From Noviherbaspirillum soli (GTDB taxonomy: Bacteria > Pseudomonadota > Gammaproteobacteria > Burkholderiales > Burkholderiaceae_D), in assembly GCF_015352955.1 (NCBI RefSeq), contig NZ_JACYOX010000002.1, positions 1-64,000 on the forward strand: 64,000 nucleotides of DNA, read 5' to 3'. Under the pieces are notes generated by a model, which did no database searches, was not told where the DNA came from, and worked only from the letters and a program-made list of their open reading frames with translations. Shown piece by piece: positions 8,101 to 17,142 of the stretch. The translations under genes were made by a program, and so were the position numbers. Each line of letters starts with the position of its first letter. Positions within the stretch are counted from its first letter, which is position 1.

Positions 8101-9261
8101 ATGAAACAAGCGAAGCGCCTTCAATCATTGATGCTCGGTGCATTGTTCGTGGCGGCTGGTATGCCGGCATGGGCCGTGAACGACAGCCAGGGCGGACCGG
8201 CGGTACGGCAGATGACGTTCCAGCCAGCCACCACCCAGATCGCCGCGGAAATCAATACGCTGCACAACTGGATGCTCGGCATCTGCCTGGCCATCTTCAT
8301 CGCAGTGTTCGGCGTGATGCTGTATTCCATCATGAAGCACCGCAAGTCGCTCGGCCACAAGTCGGCCAGTTTCCATGAAAGCACCGCTGTCGAAATCGGC
8401 TGGACCGTCGTGCCGTTCGTCATCATCATCCTGATGGCGCTGCCGGCAACCCGCACCGTGGTCGCCATGAAGGACACGTCCAACGCCGACGTCACCATCA
8501 AGGCCACCGGCATGCAGTGGAAATGGGGCTATGACTACCTGAAGGGCGAAGGCGAGGGCATTTCCTTCCTGTCCAACCTGGCCACGCCGCGCGAAGACAC
8601 CGTCAAGCCCGCCTCCATCACCAATGACAACTACCTGATCGAAGTCGACAACCCCGTCGTCGTGCCGGTCAACAAGAAGGTGCGCATCGTCACCACCGCC
8701 AATGACGTGATCCATGCCTGGGGCATTCCCTCATTCGGCGTCAAGCAGGACGCGATCCCCGGCTTCGTGCGCGACACCTGGTTCCGCGCCGAAAAGGTCG
8801 GCGTCTATCGCGGCCAGTGCTACGAGCTGTGCGGCAAGGACCATGCCTTCATGCCCATCGTGGTCAATGTCGTCAGCGACGCCGACTATACCAAGTGGGT
8901 CGAGACCAAGAAAAAGGAAATGGCCGCGCTGGCCGATGATCCGAGCAAGACCTGGACCGTGGACGAAATGAAGACCCGCGGCGAAAAGATCTATGCCGCC
9001 AACTGCGTGGCCTGCCACCAGGCCAACGGCAAGGGCGTGCCGGGCGCCTTCCCGGCACTGGACGGCTCGGCGATCGTGAACGGTCCCAAGGGTCCGCAGA
9101 TCGAGATCCTGCTCAACGGCAAGAACGCGATGCCGGCATGGAAATCGGTTTTGTCCGACACCGACATCGCCGCCGTGATCACCTATACCCGTAACAGCTG
9201 GTCCAACAAGCCGTCGGAAAACATCGTACAACCGGCCGAAGTCGTGGCTGCGCGCAAGTAA
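8101..9261 (+). CDS. coxB: Cytochrome c oxidase subunit II with fused cytochrome c domain
   Basis: Subunit II of an aa3/caa3-type oxidase; it receives electrons at the CuA centre. It has a signal peptide (residues 1-26), two transmembrane helices (about 60-80 and 98-120) and a cupredoxin domain with CuA ligands in CYELCGKDHAFM (C240, C244, H248, M251). A C-terminal cytochrome c domain follows, with CVACH (C302, C305, H306) and a distal Met in KNAMPAW. The 386-residue length fits the fused form. RBS TGAGGAAATC precedes the ATG, and coxA follows 20 bases later. Confidence 0.97.
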   Translation: MKQAKRLQSLMLGALFVAAGMPAWAVNDSQGGPAVRQMTFQPATTQIAAEINTLHNWMLGICLAIFIAVFGVMLYSIMKHRKSLGHKSASFHESTAVEIGWTVVPFVIIILMALPATRTVVAMKDTSNADVTIKATGMQWKWGYDYLKGEGEGISFLSNLATPREDTVKPASITNDNYLIEVDNPVVVPVNKKVRIVTTANDVIHAWGIPSFGVKQDAIPGFVRDTWFRAEKVGVYRGQCYELCGKDHAFMPIVVNVVSDADYTKWVETKKKEMAALADDPSKTWTVDEMKTRGEKIYAANCVACHQANGKGVPGAFPALDGSAIVNGPKGPQIEILLNGKNAMPAWKSVLSDTDIAAVITYTRNSWSNKPSENIVQPAEVVAARK

Positions 9262-9281
9262 TCGAAATCTAGGAGTCTGAG

Positions 9282-10877
9282 ATGAGCACAACCGTTGTTG
9301 ATCACGTACACGATCACTCACACGACCACGCGCACGATCATCCGCATGGCTGGCGCCGCTGGTTGTTCGCAACCAACCACAAGGACATCGGCACGCTTTA
9401 CCTGTGGTTCTCGTTCATCATGCTGCTGTCCGGCGGCGTGCTGGCGCTGGGCATCCGCACCGAGCTGTTCCAGCCCGGCCTGCAGTTCTTCGAGCCGCAG
9501 TTCTTCAACCAGCTGACCACGATGCACGGCCTGATCATGGTGTTCGGCGCGATCATGCCGGCTTTCGTGGGCTTTGCGAACTGGATGGTGCCGCTGCAGA
9601 TCGGCGCTTCCGACATGGCCTTCGCCCGGATGAACAACTTCTCGTTCTGGCTGCTGCCTCCTGCCGCGATCCTGCTGGCAACGTCCTTCCTGATGCCGGG
9701 CGGCGCCACCGCCGCCGGCTGGACGCTGTATGCGCCGCTGTCGACCCAGATGGGCGTCGGCATGGACATGGGCATCTTCGCGATGCACATCATGGGCGCG
9801 TCGTCCATCATGGGCTCGATCAACATCATCGTCACCATCCTGAACATGCGCGCTCCCGGCATGACCCTGATGAAGATGCCGATGTTCTGCTGGACCTGGC
9901 TGATCACCGCTTACCTGCTGATCGCCGTGATGCCGGTTCTGGCGGGCGCCATCACCATGACCCTGACCGACCGTCACTTCGGCACCTCCTTCTTCAACGC
10001 CGCCGGCGGCGGTGACCCGGTGATGTACCAGCACATCTTCTGGTTCTTCGGTCATCCCGAGGTGTACATCATGATTCTGCCGGCCTTCGGCATCATCTCG
10101 CACATCATCCCGGCATTTGCCCGCAAGACCCTGTTTGGCTATGCATCGATGGTGTATGCAACCGCATCGATCGCGATCCTGTCCTTCATCGTCTGGGCGC
10201 ACCACATGTTTACCACCGGCATGCCGGTGACGGCGCAGCTGTTCTTCATGTATGCCACGATGCTGATCGCGGTCCCGACCGGCGTGAAGATCTTCAACTG
10301 GGTTGCCACCATGTGGCGCGGTTCGATGACCTTCGAAACGCCTATGCTGTTTGCCATCGGCTTCATCTTCGTGTTCACCATGGGCGGCTTCACCGGCCTG
10401 ATCCTGGCCGTCACCCCGATCGACATCATGGTGCATGACACCTACTACGTGGTTGCCCACTTCCACTACGTGCTGGTGGCGGGCTCGCTGTTCGCGCTGT
10501 TTGCCGGCTTCTACTACTGGGGTCCGAAGTGGACTGGCTACATGTACAACGAAACCCGCGGCAAGATCCATTTCTGGGTGTCGCTGGTGACGTTCAACGT
10601 GACCTTCTTCCCGATGCACTTCCTGGGACTGGCCGGCATGCCGCGTCGTTATGCCGATTACCCGGCCCAGTTCACCGACTTCAACATGATCGCGTCGATT
10701 GGCGCCTTCGGTTTCGGTCTGGCCCAGGTGTATTTCCTGCTGTTCGTGGTGCTGCCGTCCATCCGTGGCGGCGAGAAGGCGCCTGCCAAGCCCTGGGATG
10801 GCGCGGAAGGCCTGGAGTGGACCGTGCCCAGCCCGGCGCCGTTCCACACCTTTGAAACCCCACCGCTGGTCAAGTAA
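9282..10877 (+). CDS. coxA: Cytochrome c oxidase subunit I
   Basis: The 531-residue catalytic subunit, a twelve-helix heme-copper oxidase that reduces oxygen at the heme a3-CuB centre and pumps protons. The signatures are [11 protein letters not shown] (heme a ligand), [10 protein letters not shown] (CuB His and cross-linked Tyr), [11 protein letters not shown] (CuB His pair) and VVAHFHYVL (heme ligands). The N-terminus (residues 7-22) is unusually rich in alternating His and Asp, before the conserved [26 protein letters not shown] precedes the ATG. A hairpin with a short T-run follows the stop. Confidence 0.98.
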   Translation: MSTTVVDHVHDHSHDHAHDHPHGWRRWLFATNHKDIGTLYLWFSFIMLLSGGVLALGIRTELFQPGLQFFEPQFFNQLTTMHGLIMVFGAIMPAFVGFANWMVPLQIGASDMAFARMNNFSFWLLPPAAILLATSFLMPGGATAAGWTLYAPLSTQMGVGMDMGIFAMHIMGASSIMGSINIIVTILNMRAPGMTLMKMPMFCWTWLITAYLLIAVMPVLAGAITMTLTDRHFGTSFFNAAGGGDPVMYQHIFWFFGHPEVYIMILPAFGIISHIIPAFARKTLFGYASMVYATASIAILSFIVWAHHMFTTGMPVTAQLFFMYATMLIAVPTGVKIFNWVATMWRGSMTFETPMLFAIGFIFVFTMGGFTGLILAVTPIDIMVHDTYYVVAHFHYVLVAGSLFALFAGFYYWGPKWTGYMYNETRGKIHFWVSLVTFNVTFFPMHFLGLAGMPRRYADYPAQFTDFNMIASIGAFGFGLAQVYFLLFVVLPSIRGGEKAPAKPWDGAEGLEWTVPSPAPFHTFETPPLVK

Positions 10878-10883
10878 GGAACA

Positions 10884-10907
10884 GGGCGGGCGCAAGCCCG
10901 CCTTTCT
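10884..10907 (+). terminator. Hairpin terminator or attenuator after coxA
   Basis: GGCGGGC (10885-10891) and GCCCGCC (10896-10902) form a 7-bp stem with a GCAA tetraloop, followed by TTTCT. It could reduce read-through from coxBA into the assembly genes. Confidence 0.6.
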
Positions 10908-10913
10908 CAGCTC

Positions 10914-11024
10914 ATGCCCAATCCCAACAAGCCGAACAACCTCAGGACGGCACTGATCCTGGTCCTGGTCGCGCTGGGATTCTTTATCGCCGTATTCGTC
11001 AAGCGCGCCTGGTTCGTCTCATGA
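10914..11024 (+). CDS. Cytochrome oxidase small assembly protein (36 residues)
   Basis: A 36-residue single-span membrane protein reading MPNPNKPNNLRTALILVLVA and onward to FVKRAWFVS. It has a polar N-terminus, one hydrophobic helix (about residues 12-28) and positive residues at the far end. Its stop overlaps the ATG of ctaG (ATGA at 11021-11024), so the two are probably translationally coupled. Similar tiny proteins lie between coxA and ctaG in other Burkholderiales and are named small oxidase assembly proteins by position. It is below the length cut-off of usual gene finders. Confidence 0.72.
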   Translation: MPNPNKPNNLRTALILVLVALGFFIAVFVKRAWFVS

Positions 11025-11584
11025 CTCAGCCTCCCCACGACAGTGACACCAAGAAGCTCAATGCCAGCACGCTGAGCAAGCTGGTGGTGGCGGCCGTCAT
11101 GATGTTCGGCTTCGGGTATGCGCTGATCCCGGTGTACCGGCAGATCTGCGAGCTGACCGGGGTCAACCTGCTCACGCAAAAGGACAGCACCGTCGAGCGG
11201 CCGGCCAATACCCAGGTCGACAAGACCCGTACCGTCACCATCGAGTTCGATGCCAATGCGCAGGGTCCATGGCGCTTCCGGCCCACCGTGTCGAGCATGC
11301 AGGTGCATCCCGGCGAAATGGCGCAGGTTGTCTATGAAGTGGTCAATACCCAGTCGCGCAGCATAGATGCGCAGGCAATCCCCAGTTATGCGCCGCAGCA
11401 GGCCAGCGCGCATTTCAAGAAGGTCGAGTGCTTCTGTTTCCAGCAGCAGACGCTGAAAGCCAATGAGGCAAAGCAGATGCCGGTGCTGTTCTATATCGAT
11501 CCGGCGCTGCCGAGGGATGTAAAAACGATTACCTTGTCCTACACTTTCTTCGAGATCGGCGGCAGCGCCAAGACCGCCGGCTGA
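11021..11584 (+). CDS. ctaG: Cytochrome c oxidase assembly protein CtaG/Cox11
   Basis: Membrane-anchored copper chaperone (187 residues) that inserts CuB into subunit I. It has one N-terminal transmembrane helix (about residues 21-41) and then a periplasmic immunoglobulin-like domain with the copper-binding pair CFCF (in KKVECFCFQQQ) and the family end TLSYTFFEI. The start overlaps the preceding small gene. The DUF2970 gene follows after 15 bases. Confidence 0.95.
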   Translation: MTQPPHDSDTKKLNASTLSKLVVAAVMMFGFGYALIPVYRQICELTGVNLLTQKDSTVERPANTQVDKTRTVTIEFDANAQGPWRFRPTVSSMQVHPGEMAQVVYEVVNTQSRSIDAQAIPSYAPQQASAHFKKVECFCFQQQTLKANEAKQMPVLFYIDPALPRDVKTITLSYTFFEIGGSAKTAG

Positions 11585-11599
11585 CGAGACAGTGCTGAC

Positions 11600-11812
11600 A
11601 TGAATGAAGAACAACAAGTAACGCGACGCAAGGCATCGTTTGCAGCCACGATGAAAGCCGTTTTCTGGTCTTTCTTCGGGGTGCGCAAGAGGCGGGACTA
11701 TGAACAGGATGCGGCAGAGCTCAATCCGGTGCACGTGATCATTGCCGGGCTGATCGGGGCGGCACTGTTCATTGCCATACTGATCATCATCGTCAGAATG
11801 GTCGTGGCGTAA
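11600..11812 (+). CDS. DUF2970 small membrane protein
   Basis: A 70-residue protein with the family pattern KAVFWSFFGVRKRRDYEQD, followed by one hydrophobic helix near the C-terminus (about residues 45-67). DUF2970 genes recur between ctaG and coxC in Burkholderiales, so a role in oxidase assembly or stability is likely but unproven. A ribosome site is not obvious. Confidence 0.85.
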   Translation: MNEEQQVTRRKASFAATMKAVFWSFFGVRKRRDYEQDAAELNPVHVIIAGLIGAALFIAILIIIVRMVVA

Positions 11813-11862
11813 GCGTTGAATAACGATCTAAGCAGAATTGAATTTGCATATTGGAGGGGGAT

Positions 11863-12729
11863 ATGAGTACTCATCAACACGGCGGTAGCGCACCATATTA
11901 CTTTGTGCCAGGTCCATCCCGGTGGCCCATGCTGGCAGGCATGTCGCTTCTCGTCACCATGATCGGCGCATCCGGCTGGGTCAACGGCGCGAGCTGGGCG
12001 CCCTATGTCAACATCGCAGGCATCCTGGCCTTCCTGGCCGTGCTGTACGGCTGGTTCGGCGACGCCATCGCCGAGTCCGAAGGCGGTCTCTACAGCAAGC
12101 GCATCGACGTCTCCTATCGCTGGAGCATGAGCTGGTTCATCTTCTCCGAAGTGATGTTCTTCGCCGCTTTCTTCGGCGCGCTGTTCTATGCACGCACCAT
12201 CTCCATGCCCTGGCTGGCCGATCTCGACCACAAGGTGCTTTGGCCCGACTTCTCCGCGCAGTGGGGCAATGCCGGCCCGGGCGGCACGGTGGAAAGCTTC
12301 CGCACCATGGGTCCGTTCCCGATTCCGACCATCAACACCGCGCTGCTGCTGACTTCCGGCGTGACCCTGACCATTGCCCACCATGCGCTGCGCGCAGGCC
12401 ACCGCAGCAAGACCGCTTTCTGGCTGGCTGCCACGATCCTGCTTGGCGCAGTCTTCATGGGCTTCCAGGTCTACGAATACATGCATGCCTACAGCGAACT
12501 GAACCTGAAGCTCACCTCGGGCATCTATGGCTCCACCTTCTTCATGCTGACCGGCTTCCACGGTTTCCATGTGACCATGGGCGCCATCATGCTGGCCGTC
12601 GTGCTGTACCGCGTGATGAAGGGGCACTTCACGCCTGAACACCACTTCGCGTTCGAAGGCGCCGCCTGGTACTGGCACTTCGTCGACGTGGTGTGGCTGG
12701 GGCTGTATGTCGTGGTGTACTGGCTCTGA
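11863..12729 (+). CDS. coxC: Cytochrome c oxidase subunit III
   Basis: A seven-helix membrane subunit (288 residues) that stabilises the oxidase core. Typical segments are RWSMSWFIFSEVMFFAAFFGALFYAR (within residues 85-115), GFHGFHVTMGAIML and WYWHFVDVVWLGLYVVVYW at the C-terminus. I start it at the ATG at 11863, which has GGAGGGGG immediately upstream. The in-frame TTG at 11851 lies inside that ribosome site. It is the last gene before a strong bidirectional terminator. Confidence 0.97.
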   Translation: MSTHQHGGSAPYYFVPGPSRWPMLAGMSLLVTMIGASGWVNGASWAPYVNIAGILAFLAVLYGWFGDAIAESEGGLYSKRIDVSYRWSMSWFIFSEVMFFAAFFGALFYARTISMPWLADLDHKVLWPDFSAQWGNAGPGGTVESFRTMGPFPIPTINTALLLTSGVTLTIAHHALRAGHRSKTAFWLAATILLGAVFMGFQVYEYMHAYSELNLKLTSGIYGSTFFMLTGFHGFHVTMGAIMLAVVLYRVMKGHFTPEHHFAFEGAAWYWHFVDVVWLGLYVVVYWL

Positions 12730-12742
12730 ATACCGCTCTGCC

Positions 12743-12774
12743 AAAAAAAGCCGCACCTCGGTGCGGCTTTTTTA
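12743..12774. terminator. Strong bidirectional terminator after coxC
   Basis: AAAAAAGCCGCAC and GTGCGGCTTTTTT form a perfect stem with a CTCG loop. A-runs and T-runs on both sides let it serve coxC on the plus strand and the DUF2909 gene on the minus strand. Confidence 0.92.
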
Positions 12775-12823
12775 CTGAGGGCTGCGGTCATGGCAAATTT
12801 CAGGCCGCGGCATCTCAAGGGTT

Positions 12824-13030
12824 CTAGCGCAGGCCGATGCCGGTAGGCTGGATATAGCCCAGGTAGTGCGCCACCAGCAGCAGCACAAACAGCGTGATTG
12901 AAAAACCAACCCTGAAAGCCAGGGCGCGCACTGTACGATTGGTCGAGCCCTTGTCCCGCATCAGAAAGAACAGAGCGGAGCCCAGGCTGCCGATGATGAG
13001 GATGAAGCCGATGGCAACGATGATTTTCAT
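12824..13030 (-). CDS. DUF2909 twin-transmembrane protein
   Basis: A 68-residue protein with two hydrophobic helices (about residues 2-24 and 41-62) joined by a basic loop (RDKGSTNRTVRALAFRV). This matches the DUF2909 family often found near surf1 in Betaproteobacteria. The start at 13030 (MKIIVAIGF) begins the first helix; a longer frame upstream adds only arginine-rich sequence. It is divergent from surf1. Function is unknown. Confidence 0.82.
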   Translation of the reverse strand: MKIIVAIGFILIIGSLGSALFFLMRDKGSTNRTVRALAFRVGFSITLFVLLLVAHYLGYIQPTGIGLR

Positions 13031-13099
13031 GACGGCGTTGGGAGTGCGGCACATGGGACGCATGCGCCTGGTAGGGAAAGTCAAACAGGGCTCATTGTA

Positions 13100-13822
13100 A
13101 TGCCATTCAGTTTTCGCTTCCGGCTGCTGCCTTTCATCGCGACGCTGGTCGTCGTTGCCATTGGCTTGTCACTGGGACAGTGGCAGGTCCGCCGCGCCCA
13201 TGAAAAGGAAGCGATCGAGCGCAGGATCAGCGAACGCGACGCTGCGCCGCCGGCGCGGCTGGATGACAAGGCATTGCAGCAGGCCGATGTCGATGCGCTC
13301 GAGTTCCGCAAGGTGGTGCTGAAAGGCGAGTTTGAGGCAGGCTGGACGATTTACCTCGATAATCGTCCCCATGAAGGAAAGGCCGGCTTTTATGTGATGA
13401 CGCCATTGAAAATTGCCGGGTCCGGCCGCCATATCATGGTTGCGCGCGGCTGGGTGGAACGCAATCTCGCCGACCGTAGTCGTCTTCCCGACATTGCCAC
13501 GCCGGCCGGCACGGTTGAACTGACCGGCATCGTGCGCCAGCATGCCGGGCGCCTTCTGCAGCTGGGCGAGGCGGCTGCCATCCGGCCCGGCGCCATCGTG
13601 CAGAACCTCGATGTTGCCGACATGGCCAAGGCCAGCGGCCTGGCGTTCGCGCCGTTCATTGTCGAGCAGACCAGCGACGCCGGCGATGGCCTGGTGCGGG
13701 CATGGCCCAGGCCGTCGCAGGGCGTGGACAAGCACTGGGGGTATGCCTTCCAGTGGTTCGCGCTGGCCGGCACCGCCCTTATTTTTTTCGTTGTCACAGG
13801 ATTCAAACGTGGAAGCCAATAA
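13100..13822 (+). CDS. SURF1 family oxidase assembly protein
   Basis: A 240-residue Surf1/Shy1 protein that helps heme A insertion into oxidase subunit I. Two transmembrane helices bracket a periplasmic domain: residues about 9-28, and 216-235 near the end. The family motifs GQWQVRRAHEKEAI, LDNRPHEGKAGFYVMTPL, ARGWVERN and HWGYAFQWFALA are visible. Its 3' end overlaps the GTG start of the next gene by 14 bases. Confidence 0.93.
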   Translation: MPFSFRFRLLPFIATLVVVAIGLSLGQWQVRRAHEKEAIERRISERDAAPPARLDDKALQQADVDALEFRKVVLKGEFEAGWTIYLDNRPHEGKAGFYVMTPLKIAGSGRHIMVARGWVERNLADRSRLPDIATPAGTVELTGIVRQHAGRLLQLGEAAAIRPGAIVQNLDVADMAKASGLAFAPFIVEQTSDAGDGLVRAWPRPSQGVDKHWGYAFQWFALAGTALIFFVVTGFKRGSQ

Positions 13823-14399
13823 ATCGAAAGCCACCGGCCGCTGGAAGCTGTTTCTGGTGGTACTGATCTGCGCCTCGCCCATGATCGCGTCTTACCTCAC
13901 CTATTTCGTGATCAAGCCGCAGAGCCGCACCAACTATGGCGAGCTGGTCGATCCGCGCAAGCATCCCATGCCCAGCCTGGGCTCGGCTTCCCTGGACGGC
14001 AAGCCGACGGAACTCGATGCCTACAAGGGCAAGTGGATCATGCTGCAGGCCGATAGCGGCGATTGCCCCGATAGCTGCCGCACCAAGCTGTTCCAGCAGC
14101 GCCAGCTGCGCCTGACCACCGGCAAGGAAATGGACCGCATCGAGCGCGTATGGCTGGTCACGGACGACAAGCCGGTCGATACCGTGCTGCTGCGCGAATT
14201 CGACGGCACGCGGGTGCTGCGCGCCGATCCGGCAAAATTGAAGCAATGGCTGCCGGTGGAACAGGGCGCCGGCATCGCCGACCATGTCTACATGATCGAC
14301 CCACTGGGCAACCTGATGATGCGCTTTCCGAAAAATCCCGATCCGAACAGGATGAAGAAGGATATTTCCAAGCTGCTGCGCGCTTCCAGCATAGGGTAA
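13809..14399 (+). CDS. SCO-like membrane-anchored thioredoxin-fold protein
   Basis: A 196-residue protein with one N-terminal transmembrane helix (about residues 12-34) and a periplasmic thioredoxin-like domain. It keeps a CPDSC pair (CxxxC) as in SCO copper chaperones, and a histidine in ADHVYMIDPLGN where SCO proteins have their third ligand. The overall sequence is much more divergent than the true SCO gene at 16446. The start is a GTG (13809) overlapping surf1. Its place between surf1 and ctaA implies a role in copper delivery or thiol reduction for the oxidase. Confidence 0.78.
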   Translation: MEANKSKATGRWKLFLVVLICASPMIASYLTYFVIKPQSRTNYGELVDPRKHPMPSLGSASLDGKPTELDAYKGKWIMLQADSGDCPDSCRTKLFQQRQLRLTTGKEMDRIERVWLVTDDKPVDTVLLREFDGTRVLRADPAKLKQWLPVEQGAGIADHVYMIDPLGNLMMRFPKNPDPNRMKKDISKLLRASSIG

Positions 14400-14403
14400 G
14401 GAC

Positions 14404-15513
14404 ATGCTGATCCAACTCGCCATCCTCGGCCTGCTGGCCGCCATGTTGCCGCTGGCGGTGGTGTGGGCTTCCAAAGACGCCAACAAGTTCCGCAAGCTTG
14501 CCTGGGTCACGCTGTTCCTGACCTTCGATCTGATCATGTTCGGCGCCTTCACCCGCCTGACCGATTCCGGCCTGGGCTGCCCGGACTGGCCCGGCTGCTA
14601 TGGTCACGCCAACCCGGTGCAGGCCCATTCCAGCATCAGCGCGGCCGAAGCCGCCATGCCGCATGGCCCGGTCACGGTGGTCAAGGCCTGGATCGAGATG
14701 ATTCACCGCTACCTGGCCATGGGCGTGGGTGTCCTGATCGTGGCGATGATGGTGGTGGCGTGGCTGCGCTGGCTGAAATCGCGGCGCACGGACGCCACCT
14801 ATTCGCCGCTGTTGCCAACGCTGCTGTTCGGCTTCGTCTGCCTGCAGGGCGCATTCGGCGCATGGACGGTCACCATGAAGCTGCAGCCCATCATCGTGAC
14901 CGTGCACCTGCTGCTGGGCATGACCCTGCTGGGCCTCCTGACCTGGCTGGCGGCGCGGCAAAGCGCGCATGCGCCGGTGGCAGCAGCGCCTGGCCTGCGG
15001 GCCGCGGCCGTCGTCGGGCTGGCGATTCTTACCTTGCAGATCGGCCTTGGCGGCTGGGTCAGCACCAATTACGCGGCGCTGGCATGCACCGATTTTCCGC
15101 TGTGCCACGGCAAGCTGCTGCCACGCATGGACTTCGAACATGGCTTCACGCTGTGGCGTGAACTCGGCATGACTGCCGGCGGCGACTACCTGCCGTTCGA
15201 CGCCCTCACCGCGATCCACTGGACCCACCGCAGCTTTGCCTTCGTCGTCGTCGCCTATCTCGGCTGGCTGGGCCACAAGGCGATGCGCATCGACGGCCTG
15301 CAACGTGCCGGGCGCTGGCTGCTCCTTGGCGTGCTGGCGCAATTCTGCATCGGCATGGCCACGGTTTTCCTGAAATGGCCGCTGGCAATCGCGGTGTTGC
15401 ACAACGGCGGCGCGGCGGCGCTCGTCGTTTTGACGGTCATGTTAAACTACAAGGCTACTCTTTCCGCCGGAATCAGGCCTGTCAGGACCGCCAGCAGCGC
15501 CTATCCTGCCTGA
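14404..15513 (+). CDS. ctaA: Heme A synthase CtaA/COX15
   Basis: An eight-helix membrane enzyme (369 residues) that oxidises the C8 methyl of heme O to make heme A. The heme-binding histidines lie in [26 protein letters not shown] and VLHNGGAA. Two cysteine pairs, CPDWPGC and CTDFPLC, match the bacterial type. It begins 4 bases after the SCO-like gene, and ctaB follows. The last segment ([18 protein letters not shown]) is variable. Confidence 0.94.
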   Translation: MLIQLAILGLLAAMLPLAVVWASKDANKFRKLAWVTLFLTFDLIMFGAFTRLTDSGLGCPDWPGCYGHANPVQAHSSISAAEAAMPHGPVTVVKAWIEMIHRYLAMGVGVLIVAMMVVAWLRWLKSRRTDATYSPLLPTLLFGFVCLQGAFGAWTVTMKLQPIIVTVHLLLGMTLLGLLTWLAARQSAHAPVAAAPGLRAAAVVGLAILTLQIGLGGWVSTNYAALACTDFPLCHGKLLPRMDFEHGFTLWRELGMTAGGDYLPFDALTAIHWTHRSFAFVVVAYLGWLGHKAMRIDGLQRAGRWLLLGVLAQFCIGMATVFLKWPLAIAVLHNGGAAALVVLTVMLNYKATLSAGIRPVRTASSAYPA

Positions 15514-15559
15514 TTGCCAACAAGCTGCCCGATTTCCGTTCCACGGACGAATTCCAAGG

Positions 15560-16444
15560 ATGACTACGCTGACCGCAACTCCCAATCGCGTCGCCCAGTA
15601 CTGGGCGCTGACCAAGCCGCGTGTGACGCAACTGGCTGTGTTCTGCGCAGTCATCGGCATGTTTCTGGCTACCCCCGGCTTGCCCGACTGGCGCGTGGTC
15701 GTCGCAGCCACAGCCGGCATCTGGCTGCTGGCCGGCGCCGCATTTGCGGTGAACTGCCTGGTCGAGCGCGAAATCGATTCCCGCATGGCGCGCACTGCGC
15801 GCAGGCCGATGGCGCGCGGCGAAATCACGGTGCCGCAAACCCTGCTGTTTTCAGGGATCATCGGCGGCGCCGGCATGTGGGTGCTCTATACCCTGGTCAA
15901 TCCGCTGACCATGTGGCTGACCTTCGCCACGTTCGTCGGCTACGCGGTGATCTATACCATCATCCTGAAACCAGCCACGCCGCAGAACATCGTGATCGGC
16001 GGCCTGTCGGGCGCCATGCCGCCGGCGCTGGGCTGGGCCGCCATCGCCAATGATGTGCCGATGCAGGCCTGGATCCTGGTGCTGATCATCTTCATCTGGA
16101 CGCCGCCGCATTTCTGGGCGCTGGCCCTTTACCGTCGTGACGACTATGCGAAATCCGGCTTGCCCATGCTGCCGGTGACGCATGGCATGAAGCTGACGCA
16201 GTTTCATATCTGGCTGTATACGATTGCGCTGGTCGCCACCACCATGCTGCCTTATGCGGTGCGCATGAGCGGGCTGCTCTATCTGGCCAGCGCCGCCGTG
16301 CTGGGCGCGATCTTCCTGTGGCATGCGTGGCGCATCTACCGCCACTACAGCGACATCGTCGCCCGCAAGACCTTTGCCTATTCCATCATCTACCTGTCAC
16401 TGCTGTTTGCCGCGCTGCTGGCTGACCATTACCTGCCGTTCTGA
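15560..16444 (+). CDS. ctaB: Protoheme IX farnesyltransferase CtaB/COX10
   Basis: A UbiA-type prenyltransferase (294 residues, about nine membrane helices) that converts heme B into heme O. The first motif reads [19 protein letters not shown], with Glu where many UbiA proteins have Asp. The second region is [19 protein letters not shown]. An AAGG ribosome site precedes the ATG. The SCO gene starts directly after its stop (TGAGATG). Confidence 0.95.
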   Translation: MTTLTATPNRVAQYWALTKPRVTQLAVFCAVIGMFLATPGLPDWRVVVAATAGIWLLAGAAFAVNCLVEREIDSRMARTARRPMARGEITVPQTLLFSGIIGGAGMWVLYTLVNPLTMWLTFATFVGYAVIYTIILKPATPQNIVIGGLSGAMPPALGWAAIANDVPMQAWILVLIIFIWTPPHFWALALYRRDDYAKSGLPMLPVTHGMKLTQFHIWLYTIALVATTMLPYAVRMSGLLYLASAAVLGAIFLWHAWRIYRHYSDIVARKTFAYSIIYLSLLFAALLADHYLPF

Positions 16445-16445
16445 G

Positions 16446-17066
16446 ATGCGACTGATACTTCCTGCATTGCTTTTGCTGTCGGCGCTGGCCGGCTGTTCCG
16501 ACAAGCCCGGCAGCGAGGGCGGCCAGATGAGCCTGACGCCAGCCAGCAAGACGTTCAAGAACAGCGACGTGACCGGTCTCGGCTACGCTCGCGACTTTGC
16601 CCTTCCTGACCAGGACGGCAAGCCGCGCACGCTGGCCGACTTCAAGGGCCGTGCGGTGGTCGTCTTCTTCGGCTATACCCATTGCCCCGATGTATGCCCG
16701 ACCACGCTTTCCGAAATGGCGGCGGCGATGAAGGAACTGGGGCCGGATGCGGATCGTGTCCAGGTAATATTCGTCACGCTCGATCCCGAGCGCGACAAGC
16801 CCGAACTGCTGAAGTCCTACGTGTCATCCTTCGATCCACGCTTCATTGCCTTGTCAGGGGATCAGGAAGCCACTGCCAGGGTGGCCAAGGAATTCAAGGT
16901 GTTCTACCAGAAGGTGCCGGGAAAGTCGGCCGACAGCTACACCATGGACCACACCGCGGCCAGCTATGTGTTCGATCCGCAGGGCAGGGTCAGGCTGTTC
17001 GTCCGGCACGGGCAGGGGACTGAGCCCGTCGTGCATGATCTGAAGGCGCTGCTCTCGGGCAAGTAA
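16446..17066 (+). CDS. SCO1/SenC copper chaperone lipoprotein
   Basis: A 206-residue SCO family protein for CuA assembly. A lipoprotein signal with the lipobox LAGC (Cys 17) anchors it to a membrane facing the periplasm. The copper ligands are CPDVC in YTHCPDVCPTTLSEM and the histidine of TMDHTAASYVFDP. I start it at the ATG at 16446, which gives the proper signal peptide; an upstream frame overlaps ctaB. It ends the oxidase assembly gene run and is followed by a strong terminator. Confidence 0.94.
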   Translation: MRLILPALLLLSALAGCSDKPGSEGGQMSLTPASKTFKNSDVTGLGYARDFALPDQDGKPRTLADFKGRAVVVFFGYTHCPDVCPTTLSEMAAAMKELGPDADRVQVIFVTLDPERDKPELLKSYVSSFDPRFIALSGDQEATARVAKEFKVFYQKVPGKSADSYTMDHTAASYVFDPQGRVRLFVRHGQGTEPVVHDLKALLSGK

Positions 17067-17075
17067 GCCGACAAT

Positions 17076-17114
17076 GAAAAACGCCATGGCCTTGCGGCAC
17101 ATGGCGTTTTTTTC
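17076..17114. terminator. Bidirectional terminator between SCO and rpoH genes
   Basis: AAAAACGCCATG pairs with CATGGCGTTTTTTT around a GC-rich loop. It can end the SCO transcript on the plus strand and rpoH on the minus strand. Confidence 0.88.
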
Positions 17115-17142
17115 ATGCGGCTGTTTCCAGCCCGGCCTGACG

